A stretch of 64,000 nucleotides of DNA from Variovorax beijingensis (GTDB taxonomy: Bacteria > Pseudomonadota > Gammaproteobacteria > Burkholderiales > Burkholderiaceae_C), in the NCBI RefSeq assembly GCF_007828835.1, contig NZ_VIVL01000002.1, positions 186,001 through 250,000 on the forward strand. Reading direction: 5' to 3'. The position numbers were made by a program, and so were the translations under genes. Each line of letters starts with the position of its first letter. The stretch's first letter is position 1. The notes beneath the pieces are model-generated. The model ran no database searches. It was not told where the DNA came from and was given only the letters and a program-made list of their open reading frames with translations. Positions 17,921 to 26,704 of the stretch are shown here, one piece after another.

Positions 17921-18118
17921 GGGGATTCCTTGGGAGTCGTCGTTGCGTGGGCGCCCGGAAGAGCGCTGAAAAAAGACCGCGCGGGCTCGAAGACGCAGCG
18001 CCGAAAAGGCATCGCGAAGCACCCGCGCGGAGGCAGGCCGCAAGACTAGGGAGATCGCGTTACATCGCCATGAACAAGCGATGACAGGGCAGCGGCGCAG
18101 GGCGCGCCGCGGGAGCGC

Positions 18119-19018
18119 TCAGCGCTCGTTGCTGATGCCGCTCGAGACGTGGCCCGCGGGCACGTGGCGTGCTGCGGCATCGACGTGGCCGGTCTGGTCG
18201 TCGAAGAAGAAGTCGGGTTCGAACTCGCGCAGGAATTCGCCCTTCGGAAGGCCGCCGAGGAACATCGCTTCGTCGACGCGGATGTTCCACTTCATGAGCG
18301 TGCGGATCGCGCGCTCGTGCGCCGGGGCGCTGCGCGCAGTGACCAGCGCGGTGCGGATGCGCATCTGCGCATTGCCCGCCATCTGCAGGCGATGCAGCGC
18401 CGTCAGCAGCGGCTTGAAGGGCCCTTCGGGCAGCGGCAGGTCGGCCTTGCTGAGCTCGTGCGCCTGGAAGGCGTCCAGGCCTTCGGCCTGGAATACCCGC
18501 TCGGCCTCGTCGGAGAACAGCACCGCATCGCCGTCGAACGCAATGCGCACTTCGTTCGGCCAGGCATCGCTGGCCTTCACCGATTCGACCAGCACGCGCG
18601 CGGCCGGAAAGCCCGCGTTGAGCGCTTCGCGCACGTCCTGCGCATTGACCGAGAGGAACAGGTGCGCGCGCAGCGGCCGCAGATAGCCGAAGGGCGGGCG
18701 TCCCTGCGTGAACACGCCGCGCTGCAGCTTGATGTCGGCCGCCGCGCTCGAGCGGAAGATGCGCATGCCCGAGACCGGGTCGTTGCGCGAGAGGATCACC
18801 ACCTCGACGCGCTGCACGCCGTCGTCGTTGAAGCGCAGCAGCTTGCGGATCAGCGAGTAGGCGATGCCCGGCGCGGCCGGCACGTCGATGCGGTCGAGTT
18901 GCAGCTTCATGTAGCCCTCGTTGTCGCCGGCCTCGAAGATCCTGTTTTCCTCTTCGAGGTTGAACAGCGCGCGCGAGGAGATCGCGACCACGAGTTTGTC
19001 TTCGAGCGTGACGGGCAT
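18119..19018 (-). CDS. 5'-nucleotidase of the cytosolic type I (PF06189-like) family
   Basis: A 299-residue cytoplasmic protein matching the 5'-nucleotidase family that resembles eukaryotic cN-I enzymes and dephosphorylates nucleoside monophosphates. The start MPVTLEDKLVVAISSRALFNLEEEN is characteristic, followed by FNDDGVQRVEVVILSRNDPVSGMR, IAFDGDAVLFSDE and WNIRVDEAMFLGGLPKGEFL. The FDGDAV stretch supplies acidic residues of the haloacid-dehalogenase-like site. The gene begins 24 bases after gspF on the same strand, so it is probably co-transcribed as the last gene of the secretion cluster, although a link to secretion is not obvious. Downstream, an A-rich gap of 198 bases precedes the lipoprotein gene. 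Confidence 0.88.
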   Translation of the reverse strand: MPVTLEDKLVVAISSRALFNLEEENRIFEAGDNEGYMKLQLDRIDVPAAPGIAYSLIRKLLRFNDDGVQRVEVVILSRNDPVSGMRIFRSSAAADIKLQRGVFTQGRPPFGYLRPLRAHLFLSVNAQDVREALNAGFPAARVLVESVKASDAWPNEVRIAFDGDAVLFSDEAERVFQAEGLDAFQAHELSKADLPLPEGPFKPLLTALHRLQMAGNAQMRIRTALVTARSAPAHERAIRTLMKWNIRVDEAMFLGGLPKGEFLREFEPDFFFDDQTGHVDAAARHVPAGHVSSGISNER

Positions 19019-19042
19019 GGCGTGCAGTGCTTCCTGGCGGAC

Positions 19043-20278
19043 TTACTTGACGAACTGATTGAGCTGGATGATAGGCAGCATCACCGCCAGCACAATGAGC
19101 ATCACCACGCCGCCCATGGCCACGATCAGCAGCGGCTCGAGGATGGTGGCCAGGTGCATGGCGCGGCGCTGCACCTCGGCGCCCAGCTGGTTGGCGGCAC
19201 GCTGCAGCATCAGCGGCAGCGTGCCGGTCTGCTCGCCCAGCCGCGCGAACATCGAGACCAGTCCGGGAAAGCGTTTTTTCTGCGCCAGTGCCGAGGCCAG
19301 CGGCGCGCCTTCGCGCACCAGCACCAGCGCGTCGAGCGCGTCCGCGCGCATGGCGCGGTTGCCCAGCGTCTCGGACGCCGCCTGCAGCGCGCGCAGGATC
19401 GGCACGCCGGCGGTGGCCAGCATGGCCAGCGTGCTGGCAAAGCGCGCTGCGTTGTAGCCGCGCGCGAGCTTGCCCACCAGCGGCAGCCGCAGCCAGGCGG
19501 CGTCGAACTTCAGGCGGAAGGCCTCCTGCGCCAGCGCCAATCGCGCGGCAATGGCGGCGAACACCACGCCGCCCAGCATCCACCACCCGTAGTTGCGCAC
19601 CGCCGCGCTCAGCGACAGCATGACCGTGGTGAGGAAGGGCAGCGAGCGCTTGGTGCCCGCGAACACCTGCGCCACCTGCGGCACCACGTAGCTCACGAGG
19701 AAGATCACGATCACGATCGCCACCAGCGTGACGATGGCCGGATAGAGCGCGGCGCCGATGAGCTTCTGCTGCAGCGCCTGCCGCTCCTCCAGGTCGTCGG
19801 CGAGCCGGTCGAGCACGAGGCCGAGGTTGCCGCTTTGCTCGCCTGCGCCGATCACGGCGGTGTAGATGGGCGAGAACTCGCGCGGATGGGCCGCGAGCGC
19901 GCGCGCGAAGGGCGAGCCCGCGTTGACCTCGGCACGCAGCGAAGCGACCAGGTTGCGCTGCGGCTCGGTCTCGGCTTCGTCGGTGAGCGCGGTCAGCGCG
20001 CGTTCGAGCGGCAGGCCGGAAGAGACCAGGCCCGCGAGCTGGCGCGTCCAGACCGCGAGGCCGGTGGAGCTGAAGACCCTGGCGCCGCCGCCCAGCCAGC
20101 GGCGCAGGCCGCCATTGCCGGTGCCGTTGACGTGGCTGCTGCTGACTGGCGTGACCGATAGCGGAATGAGCGCCTGCGCGCGCAGCAGGCTGCGGGCGCT
20201 GCGCGCGGTGTCGGCCTCGAGCACGCCTTCGCGCGACTGGCCGCTGGCATCGATGGCTTCGAAGGAATAGGCGGGCAT
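19043..20278 (-). CDS. gspF: type II secretion inner-membrane platform protein GspF
   Basis: GspF anchors the assembly ATPase to the inner membrane and sits at the base of the pseudopilus. The 411-residue protein has the N-terminal segment MPAYSFEAIDASGQSREGVLEAD and two related cytoplasmic T2SSF domains (about 70-195 and 275-395). Each is followed by hydrophobic segments, including IVTLVAIVIVIFLVSYVVPQV and the C-terminal LLIVAMGGVVMLIVLAVMLP. Length and architecture are standard. It starts 16 bases after the gspE stop and is followed by the nucleotidase gene. Together with gspD and gspE it forms the promoter-distal part of the operon. Confidence 0.95.
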   Translation of the reverse strand: MPAYSFEAIDASGQSREGVLEADTARSARSLLRAQALIPLSVTPVSSSHVNGTGNGGLRRWLGGGARVFSSTGLAVWTRQLAGLVSSGLPLERALTALTDEAETEPQRNLVASLRAEVNAGSPFARALAAHPREFSPIYTAVIGAGEQSGNLGLVLDRLADDLEERQALQQKLIGAALYPAIVTLVAIVIVIFLVSYVVPQVAQVFAGTKRSLPFLTTVMLSLSAAVRNYGWWMLGGVVFAAIAARLALAQEAFRLKFDAAWLRLPLVGKLARGYNAARFASTLAMLATAGVPILRALQAASETLGNRAMRADALDALVLVREGAPLASALAQKKRFPGLVSMFARLGEQTGTLPLMLQRAANQLGAEVQRRAMHLATILEPLLIVAMGGVVMLIVLAVMLPIIQLNQFVK

Positions 20279-20294
20279 GGCGGTGCCGGGCGGA

Positions 20295-21686
20295 TCAGTC
20301 GCGCGTGACGCGGAGCAGTTCGGCGCGCGAGGTAATGCCGGCCTGCACCAGCCGTTCGCCGTCTTCGCGCATCAGGCGCAGGCCGCCGCGCGCGCCGGCC
20401 TGGAGCAGTTCGCTCTCGGCCGCCTTGCTGTGGATCAGGCCCTGCACGGTCTCGTCGGCCACCAGCAGCTCGAAGATGCCGGTGCGGCCCTGGTAGCCGG
20501 TTTGCCCGCACACCTCGCAGCCGGCGCCGCCGCAGGCCGTGCAGACCTTGCGCACCAGCCGCTGCGCGAGCACGCCCAAAAGCGACGAGCTCAACAGGAA
20601 AGGTTCCACGCCCATGTCGGTCAGCCGCGTGACGGCGCTGACCGAATCGTTGGTGTGCAGCGTCGCCAGCACGAGGTGGCCGGTGAGCGAGGCCTGGATG
20701 GCGATCTGCGCGGTCTCGAAGTCGCGGATTTCGCCGATCATGATCACGTCCGGGTCCTGCCGCAGGATCGCGCGCAGCGCCTTCGCGAAGGTGAGTTCGA
20801 TCTTGGCGTTGATCTGCGTCTGGCCCACGCCCGGCAGTTCGTACTCGATCGGGTCTTCCACCGTCATGATGTTGCTGCGGCTGGCATCGAGCCGGGCCAG
20901 CGCGGCATACAGCGTGGTGGTCTTGCCCGAGCCCGTGGGGCCGGTTACCAGGATGATGCCGTGCGGCTGCGCAATGAGCTTCTCGAAGCGCGCGAGCGTG
21001 TCGCCCTGCATGCCCACCGATTCGAGCGTGAGCTTCGATTCGCTCTTGTCCAAGAGGCGCAGCACCGCGCGCTCGCCATGCGCGCTGGGCAGCGTGGAGA
21101 CGCGCACGTCGACCGCGCGCGTGCCGATGCGAAGGCTGATGCGCCCGTCCTGCGGCAGCCGCTTCTCGGAGATGTCGAGGTCGGCCATGATCTTCAGGCG
21201 CGAGATCAGCGCGGCGTGCAGCGCGCGGTTGGGCTGCACCACCTCGCGCAGCGTGCCGTCGATGCGAAAGCGCACGGACGAGGTGCGCTCGTAGGGCTCG
21301 ATGTGGATGTCGCTCGCGCCGTCGCGCGCGGCCTGCGTGAGCAGCGCGTTGAGCATGCGGATGATCGGCGCGTCGCCGGCGCTTTCCAGCAGGTCTTCCA
21401 CCGCCGGCAGCTCCTGCATCATGCGCGAGAGGTCGGCATCGCTCTGCACTTCGCTCACCACCGCGGCGGCGCTCGATTCGCCCTGCGCATAGGCCGCGCT
21501 GATGCGCTGCGCGAGCGGGCCGTCGGCCAGCACCTCGAAGGCCTGCACGCCGTACTTGCGCGTGACCTCGCCGACCGCGCTGCGCGAGGGATGGCTCGAC
21601 ATCCACAGCGTGTGGCTGCCGTCGTCGGCTTCTTCGAGCAGCAGCTGCTGGCTGCGTGCGAACGCGTAGGGCAGGGGATGGCGCAT
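20295..21686 (-). CDS. gspE: type II secretion assembly ATPase GspE
   Basis: GspE powers pseudopilus assembly. The 463-residue protein has a short N-terminal N1/N2-like region, then DASDIHIEPYERTSSVRFR, Walker A GPTGSGKTTT, the Asp box VEDPIEYELPGVGQTQIN, Walker B DPDVIMIGEIRD and the His box SLTGHLVLATLHTND. The zinc-binding segment is unusual: CTACGGAGCEVC gives C-x2-C-x4-C-x2-C, whereas most GspE proteins have some twenty or more residues between the two Cys pairs. The protein is accordingly shorter than typical (about 500-560). Residues needed for ATPase activity are all present. It lies five bases after gspD and 16 before gspF. Confidence 0.94.
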   Translation of the reverse strand: MRHPLPYAFARSQQLLLEEADDGSHTLWMSSHPSRSAVGEVTRKYGVQAFEVLADGPLAQRISAAYAQGESSAAAVVSEVQSDADLSRMMQELPAVEDLLESAGDAPIIRMLNALLTQAARDGASDIHIEPYERTSSVRFRIDGTLREVVQPNRALHAALISRLKIMADLDISEKRLPQDGRISLRIGTRAVDVRVSTLPSAHGERAVLRLLDKSESKLTLESVGMQGDTLARFEKLIAQPHGIILVTGPTGSGKTTTLYAALARLDASRSNIMTVEDPIEYELPGVGQTQINAKIELTFAKALRAILRQDPDVIMIGEIRDFETAQIAIQASLTGHLVLATLHTNDSVSAVTRLTDMGVEPFLLSSSLLGVLAQRLVRKVCTACGGAGCEVCGQTGYQGRTGIFELLVADETVQGLIHSKAAESELLQAGARGGLRLMREDGERLVQAGITSRAELLRVTRD

Positions 21687-21691
21687 GGGCT

Positions 21692-24013
21692 TCAGGGCAA
21701 TTCGCGCGAGCTGGTCGGGTCGGCCGTGGGCGGCAGTGCGCCGCGCAGCGGGCTCGGGCGCAGGCTGCGCGTGTCGGCGGGCGGGCGCGGCGGCGGGATC
21801 AGCTGCGTGCCCTGGATGCGGTCGCTGCCGCTGCTATTGCTGCTGGTGTCGCGGCTGCCCGCGCGCGGCAGCGGTGCCTCCGGCAGCACGGGCGCGGCAT
21901 CCACGCCGCGCAGCATGACGTTGTCGGTGTTCGGCTGGGTGCGCTGCTGCATGCCGCGGATCTCGTCGTAGCGGTCGTAGGCAAAGGCTTCGGTCGAGGC
22001 GCCGTCGCGCATGACGGCGGGGCGCAGGAACATCATCAGGTTGCTCTTGTTGCGCGTACGGATCTCGTTCTTGAACAGGTTGCCGAGCACCGGGATGTCG
22101 CCCGCCACCGGCACTTTCTCGACCGTGTTGCCGTAGTCGTCCGACAGCAGCCCACCGAGCATGACCAGGCCGCCGTCTTCCACCAGCACGCTCGATTCGA
22201 TCGAGCGCTTGTTGGTGGTCGGGCCGTTGGGGTTGTTGATGGTGTTGCCGTCGACGGTCGAGGTCTCCTGGAAGATGGTCATCTTCACGGTGCCGTTCTC
22301 GTTGATGGTCGGGCGCACGCGCAGCGTGAGGCCCACGTCCTTGCGCTCCACCGTGGTGAACGGGTTGATGCCCACCGAGCCCGAGGTGCTGGCGTACTGG
22401 CCCGTGACGAAGGGCACGTTCTGGCCGATCACGATCTTGGCTTCCTCGTTGTCCAGCGTCAGCAGGTTGGGCGTGGAGAGCACGTTGGCGTCGCCGTCGC
22501 TGTTGAAGAAGTTGGCGATCGCGCCCAGGATGTACTGCCCGCCGATCTTGCCGGCAATGCCGAGGTTCAGCCCCGACGACGGCCGCACGTTGGCCACGTC
22601 GCGGGTGGCCAGTGCCTGCGTCAGCGCCAGGATGTTGGCGCTGGCCAGGCTCGAATTGGTGCCGATGACCGCGTTGTTGCCCAGCGCGCTCTGCCACTGG
22701 ACGCCGAAGTTGGCGGCCTTCTTCGCGCTGACCTCGACGATCAGCGCTTCGATCATCACCTGCGCGCGCCGGCCGTCGAGCTTGTCGATCACGGCGCGCA
22801 TCTGCCGGTACTGCGGCTCGGGCGCCGTGATGATCAGCGAGTTGGTCGACGGGTCGGCCTGGATCTGTCCGCCGGTCGACGGCTGGTTGGCATTGTTGAG
22901 CGGCGCGTTGGCGGCCGCCGAGCCGCCGCCTTGCCCGCTGAGATTGACCGGCATGGCCTGCGGAACGTTGGCTTGCTGCTGCGGTGCGCCGCCGCCACCG
23001 GCGGCCCCCGGTGCGCCCGGCGTGCCGGGCAGCTGGTTGGCTGCCATGGCGGCGCGCAGCGTGGCCGCCAGCCGCACCGCATCGGCGTTCTTCAGGTAGA
23101 CCACGTAGATGTTGCCGGCCGCGCCGTTGCTGCTCTCGGCGGGTGCGCGGTCGAGCTTCTCGACCAGCGTGCGCACCAGCGCCGCACGCGCCGGGTTGGC
23201 CGCGCGCAGGATCAGCGCGTTGCTGCGCGGGTCGGCCAGCAAGGTGGTGCGGAACGAGGCATCGGCCGTGCCCGGCGCGGCGGCGCCCGGCGTGGCGCCC
23301 GAGCCGCTGCCGTCGACCAGCCGGGTGATCAGCGGCAGCATGTCGGTGGCGATCGAATGCTTGAGCGGGATCACCTCGATGTCCGACGCATTGGGCACGT
23401 CGAGCGCCGCGATGATGCGCGCCAGCCGGCGCATGTTGTCCGCGTAGTCGGTGATCACGAGCGAGTTGTTGCCCGGGTTCACGTTGATGGTGTTGTTGGG
23501 CGGAATGAGCGGGCGCAGCACCGGCAGCAGGCTGTTCGGCGATTCGTAGTTGAGCCTGAAGATCTGCGTGACGATCTGGTTGCCGGCCACCGAGCCGGCG
23601 CTGGGCGTCGCGGTGTTGACGGTTTGCGTCTGGAGCTTGGCGTCGGCTTCGGGCACCACCTTGTAGAGCCCTTCGGCCTCCACCACCGCAAAGCCCTGCA
23701 GGCGCAGCGCGGAAGCGAACTGGTTGAACGCCGCGGCCGGCGCGATGGCCCGGTCGGTGACGAGGTTCATCGTGCCCTTCACGCGCGGGTCGACCACCAC
23801 GTCGCGGCCGGTGACCACCGCCATGGTGCGGGCCACGGCCTCGATGTCGGCGTTGGCGAAGTTGAGCGTGATGGGCTCGCCCCGGCGCGGCGCGTCGCCG
23901 GACTGCGCGAACACGGGCGGCGCGGCCTGCAGCAAGGTGGCGGCAACCAGCATCTGCGCTGCGAGTGCAACGACGGCGAGGCGGCTGCCGGGCGAAGTCA
24001 GTGGCTTCATCAT
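21692..24013 (-). CDS. gspD: type II secretion outer-membrane secretin GspD
   Basis: GspD forms the multimeric outer-membrane channel. The 773-residue protein has a Sec signal (about 1-37), an N0 domain beginning ITLNFANADIEAVARTMAVVTGRDVVV, repeated N1-N3 domains with NSLVITDYADN and DPRSNALILRAAN, and a Gly/Ala/Gln-rich linker inside N3. The secretin domain carries VPVAGDIPVLGNLF and ends in KSNLMMFLRPAVMRDG. A C-terminal tail rich in Pro/Arg/Ser follows and could be an S-domain substitute. Tandem ATG codons begin at 24013, two bases after the gspN stop, so translation is coupled. No dedicated pilotin gene is recognised nearby, though small lipoproteins are. Confidence 0.95.
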   Translation of the reverse strand: MMKPLTSPGSRLAVVALAAQMLVAATLLQAAPPVFAQSGDAPRRGEPITLNFANADIEAVARTMAVVTGRDVVVDPRVKGTMNLVTDRAIAPAAAFNQFASALRLQGFAVVEAEGLYKVVPEADAKLQTQTVNTATPSAGSVAGNQIVTQIFRLNYESPNSLLPVLRPLIPPNNTINVNPGNNSLVITDYADNMRRLARIIAALDVPNASDIEVIPLKHSIATDMLPLITRLVDGSGSGATPGAAAPGTADASFRTTLLADPRSNALILRAANPARAALVRTLVEKLDRAPAESSNGAAGNIYVVYLKNADAVRLAATLRAAMAANQLPGTPGAPGAAGGGGAPQQQANVPQAMPVNLSGQGGGSAAANAPLNNANQPSTGGQIQADPSTNSLIITAPEPQYRQMRAVIDKLDGRRAQVMIEALIVEVSAKKAANFGVQWQSALGNNAVIGTNSSLASANILALTQALATRDVANVRPSSGLNLGIAGKIGGQYILGAIANFFNSDGDANVLSTPNLLTLDNEEAKIVIGQNVPFVTGQYASTSGSVGINPFTTVERKDVGLTLRVRPTINENGTVKMTIFQETSTVDGNTINNPNGPTTNKRSIESSVLVEDGGLVMLGGLLSDDYGNTVEKVPVAGDIPVLGNLFKNEIRTRNKSNLMMFLRPAVMRDGASTEAFAYDRYDEIRGMQQRTQPNTDNVMLRGVDAAPVLPEAPLPRAGSRDTSSNSSGSDRIQGTQLIPPPRPPADTRSLRPSPLRGALPPTADPTSSRELP

Positions 24014-24015
24014 GA

Positions 24016-24816
24016 TCAACCCAGGGTGATGATCGAACGCGCGTTGTCGCGCCGCCCGATGATGTTCAACAAATTGGAAAGCGCGTCTTCGCGGCCGGCC
24101 GCGGCACTGGCTTCGCCATTGAAGCGAAAGGCGGTGCCGTTCCAGCTGCCGCTGCCGTTCAGCTGGAGGCTGCCTTCGCGCGTGCTCAGCAGCAGGCTCG
24201 GGCGGCTGCCGCCTTCGAGCGTGAGGCGGTAGCTGCCCATCGGCTTGAGTGTCGACAGGCTGGACGAGACATCGGTGGCGTCGAGCGTGGCCTGGCCCGC
24301 GATGCGCAGCACGGGGCCCTCCCACTGCATCGAGAGGCCCCGGGTGGAGAGGTCGAGCGTGCCTTCGAGCCTGAGCGTGTTCCAGGGCGCGCCCAGGCCG
24401 GTCAGCAAGGTGGCGGGCCAGCGCGAACTGCCGTCGCCCCACTGCAGCTGCATGCCGCTTGCGCGCGGGCTGGCCTTGAGCTGGAGCGGCCGCGCCGCGC
24501 AGCAGGGCAGGTCGAGCACCGCGAACATGCCGCTCCACGCCGGACGCATGCGCCAGTTGAGCGCGCCGGGCAGCGACACCGCCTCGGCGCCGCCGGCGCC
24601 GCTGGCAAGCACCACGGCCGCGGTGCCGTTCCAGACCGTGCCGCGCGGGTTGACCAGCAGCAGCCGGCCCTGGCTCCAGTTCGAGAGCGCCGCGGCCAGC
24701 CAGCGCGCCGGCGCGAACAGCACCAGGGCCAGCAGCGCCCCCAGCACGATGCCGAGCAGGGCCCAGCGCCAGCCGCGGCGCGGCGCCGATTCGGCAAGGG
24801 AGGAGCGCGTCACCAT
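24016..24816 (-). CDS. gspN: type II secretion protein GspN
   Basis: GspN is an accessory inner-membrane protein found in some T2SS clusters. The 266-residue product has a cationic N-terminus and a single hydrophobic segment (about 17-45, WRWALLGIVLGALLALVLFAP), then a periplasmic part with LLLVNPRGTVWNGTAAVVL, the family hallmark WNG, and repeated LDLSTRGLSMQWEG-type strands. The C-terminus reads NLLNIIGRRDNARSIITLG, typical of the family. It lies ten bases after gspM and two bases before gspD. Its exact role is not established in the literature I know. The identification rests on the motif, size and cluster position. Confidence 0.88.
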   Translation of the reverse strand: MVTRSSLAESAPRRGWRWALLGIVLGALLALVLFAPARWLAAALSNWSQGRLLLVNPRGTVWNGTAAVVLASGAGGAEAVSLPGALNWRMRPAWSGMFAVLDLPCCAARPLQLKASPRASGMQLQWGDGSSRWPATLLTGLGAPWNTLRLEGTLDLSTRGLSMQWEGPVLRIAGQATLDATDVSSSLSTLKPMGSYRLTLEGGSRPSLLLSTREGSLQLNGSGSWNGTAFRFNGEASAAAGREDALSNLLNIIGRRDNARSIITLG

Positions 24817-24826
24817 GCGGCCGTGC

Positions 24827-25360
24827 TCAACGGGCTGCGGGCAGCGCCATCACGAGCGTGCCCTCCCAGCGCACCTTCGCGGGCTGCGGGTCCTTGCTGC
24901 CGGAGGCCGGCGGCGTGGCGGCCGCGCGGGTCAGGTGGGCCTCGCGCGGCACCGCGTGCGCATTGCCGCGCGCCTGCGCCAGCCACTGGGCCACGGCCTC
25001 GGCCGGCGTGGCGCGCATCGTGAGGGTGGCGGCGCCATCGCCGCTGGCCGTCATGAGCTGGGCATTGGTGCCCAGGCTCTCGCGCACCGAGGTTTCGAGG
25101 GCGCGCAGCGCGTCGTCCCGGTTCAGCCGCGGCTGCGCCTGCAGCGCCTTGGCGCGGTTCTGCAGCATGGCCATCTGCTGCAGCTGCGCGTCGAGTTGCG
25201 CATGTTCGGCCGGCGCTGCGGCCAGCGTGCGCAGCGCGGGTGCGAGCGCAATCCACCACAGCAGCGCGAGCGACACGAGCACGGCCGCGATGGCGACCAT
25301 GCGCCGCTCGCGCAGTTCGAGGGCGGCCCAGCGGGCCCGGAGCTGTTCGCCGAAGTTCAT
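24827..25360 (-). CDS. gspM: type II secretion protein GspM
   Basis: GspM is a bitopic inner-membrane platform protein that partners GspL. The 177-residue product has a short cytoplasmic N-terminus (MNFGEQLRARWAALELRERRM), one membrane helix at about 22-42, and a periplasmic part with a coiled-coil-like segment (AQLDAQLQQMAMLQNRAKALQ) followed by a ferredoxin-like domain. The start overlaps the gspL stop in ATGA, so translation is coupled. The REREMV-like motif before the helix (LRERRMVAIAA) is characteristic of GspM. Confidence 0.9.
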   Translation of the reverse strand: MNFGEQLRARWAALELRERRMVAIAAVLVSLALLWWIALAPALRTLAAAPAEHAQLDAQLQQMAMLQNRAKALQAQPRLNRDDALRALETSVRESLGTNAQLMTASGDGAATLTMRATPAEAVAQWLAQARGNAHAVPREAHLTRAAATPPASGSKDPQPAKVRWEGTLVMALPAAR

Positions 25361-26568
25361 CGCGCAGCCTCGGCCTGCACCAGCAGCAGATCGCCTTCGG
25401 CGCGCACGCTGTAGCCGCGCGGGCCCATCGCGCCCGAAAGCCGCGTGAGCTCGGAAGGCTGCAGGCCCAGCCCGCGCAGGCGCAGCTGGCCGGCGCTGTA
25501 GTCGATGGCGCTGGGCGTTTTGCCCGGCGGGAGATGGGGAGCAAGCGCGCCGATCATCGGTTCGAGGTCGCTGCCCGCGACATCGCCCACGGCCTGCTGC
25601 AGCGCCGCGACCTCGCGCGCCATCTGCAGCGGCGCATCGACCACGAGTTTCACGGAGGGGAAGGTCTGGGTCAGCATGGTCTTGACGGCCTGGCGCTTGG
25701 CCTCGAGTGCATTGCGCTCCTTCCAGGCCCAGGCATTGAGGCCGATCAATTGGGTCAGCAGCAGGGCGGCGATGCCCCAGCGCGCGGCGCGCCACTCGGG
25801 CGCATAGCGCAGCGCCTGCACCACCGACGCAAATTTCTTGCCGGCGCGGGCACGCCCCGTCACGGCCAGGTCGAACTGCGCGAGCTCCCAGGGCGAGCGC
25901 GCCGCCTGCAGCCAGCGCTGCGGCGCCTGCACGATGGGCACGCGGCGCTCGAGCAGGCGCTCGGCGGCCTGCGCGACGGCGGGCTCGGCGCTGATCACGG
26001 CGGTGTCCAGCGGCAGGCCGGCGGCCAGCGCGAGCCCGGCGCCCGCGAGCGGCAGCGAGACCACGCCATCGGCATCGCACACCGTGAGCTGCGGCGCCTC
26101 GGCCTCGCCGGTGACCTGCAGCAGCGGCGGGCCGTCCACGGGCTGCGGCGCGAATTCGGGAACGATGCGCACCACGCGCCGCCCCGCCGACTCCAGCCCC
26201 TGCACCAGCGTGCGCAGCCAGATGCGGTTGCAGGCGGCCACCCAGACTGGTGCGCCGGCCTTGGCCTCGGGTTCGAGCGCGAAGTGCAGGGCCTCGGGAT
26301 CGTCGAGCAGATGCTCTTCGAGCAGGCCGTCGAGCACGGCGCGCAGCTTCGATGCGCTGCTCATGCTGCCCTTGGGCAGCGTCACGCGGTGCCAGGACAT
26401 CGCCGCGGCCGGAATGCCGAGCGTGACTTCCGCGCTGGCCGGCAACAGCGCGAGCAGCGCGCGGCCATGGTTGCGCAGGGCGATGCCGTCGTCGCCAGCC
26501 TGGGCCCAGTCGTACTCGCCCGCGGCGTCGGCCGGGGGGAGGGGGGCGATGAGCAGCAGCGGGGTCAT
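25357..26568 (-). CDS. gspL: type II secretion protein GspL
   Basis: GspL connects the ATPase GspE to the membrane platform. The 403-residue protein has a cytoplasmic actin-like domain (about 1-235), including LLALLPASAEVTLGIPAAAMSWHRV and LRAVLDGLLEEHLLDDPEALHFAL, a membrane segment near 245-265 (WGIAALLLTQLIGLNAWAW), and a periplasmic ferredoxin-like domain with a coiled-coil start (RNALEAKRQAVKTML). The gene overlaps gspM by four bases. Upstream, 136 bases separate it from gspK, the only sizeable gap in the cluster, and a TACAAT box lies there, so gspL-M-N-D-E-F may also be transcribed independently. Confidence 0.92.
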   Translation of the reverse strand: MTPLLLIAPLPPADAAGEYDWAQAGDDGIALRNHGRALLALLPASAEVTLGIPAAAMSWHRVTLPKGSMSSASKLRAVLDGLLEEHLLDDPEALHFALEPEAKAGAPVWVAACNRIWLRTLVQGLESAGRRVVRIVPEFAPQPVDGPPLLQVTGEAEAPQLTVCDADGVVSLPLAGAGLALAAGLPLDTAVISAEPAVAQAAERLLERRVPIVQAPQRWLQAARSPWELAQFDLAVTGRARAGKKFASVVQALRYAPEWRAARWGIAALLLTQLIGLNAWAWKERNALEAKRQAVKTMLTQTFPSVKLVVDAPLQMAREVAALQQAVGDVAGSDLEPMIGALAPHLPPGKTPSAIDYSAGQLRLRGLGLQPSELTRLSGAMGPRGYSVRAEGDLLLVQAEAAR

Positions 26569-26590
26569 TTCGATTTCAGGAGGGCGGGTG

Positions 26591-26655
26591 ATTGTAGGGG
26601 TGCACCGATGGTGCCATTGCTACTCTATTTGTAGCGTTTGACGTAGATGCGACGG
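26591..26655 (-). promoter_or_regulatory. possible internal promoter and small hairpin between gspK and gspL
   Basis: On the minus strand a good -10 (TACAAT, 26596 to 26591) lies 22 bases before the gspL start, with no convincing -35. Slightly upstream, GCTAC and GTAGC form a short hairpin around AAATAGA, resembling the A+T-rich intergenic motif often seen in Comamonadaceae. The gap is locally A+T-rich compared with the surrounding genes. Confidence 0.35.
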
Positions 26656-26704
26656 GCTCTGGACGATGTATTGAAGCAACAAAAATGAGGAAAGGAAGCC
26701 GCAC

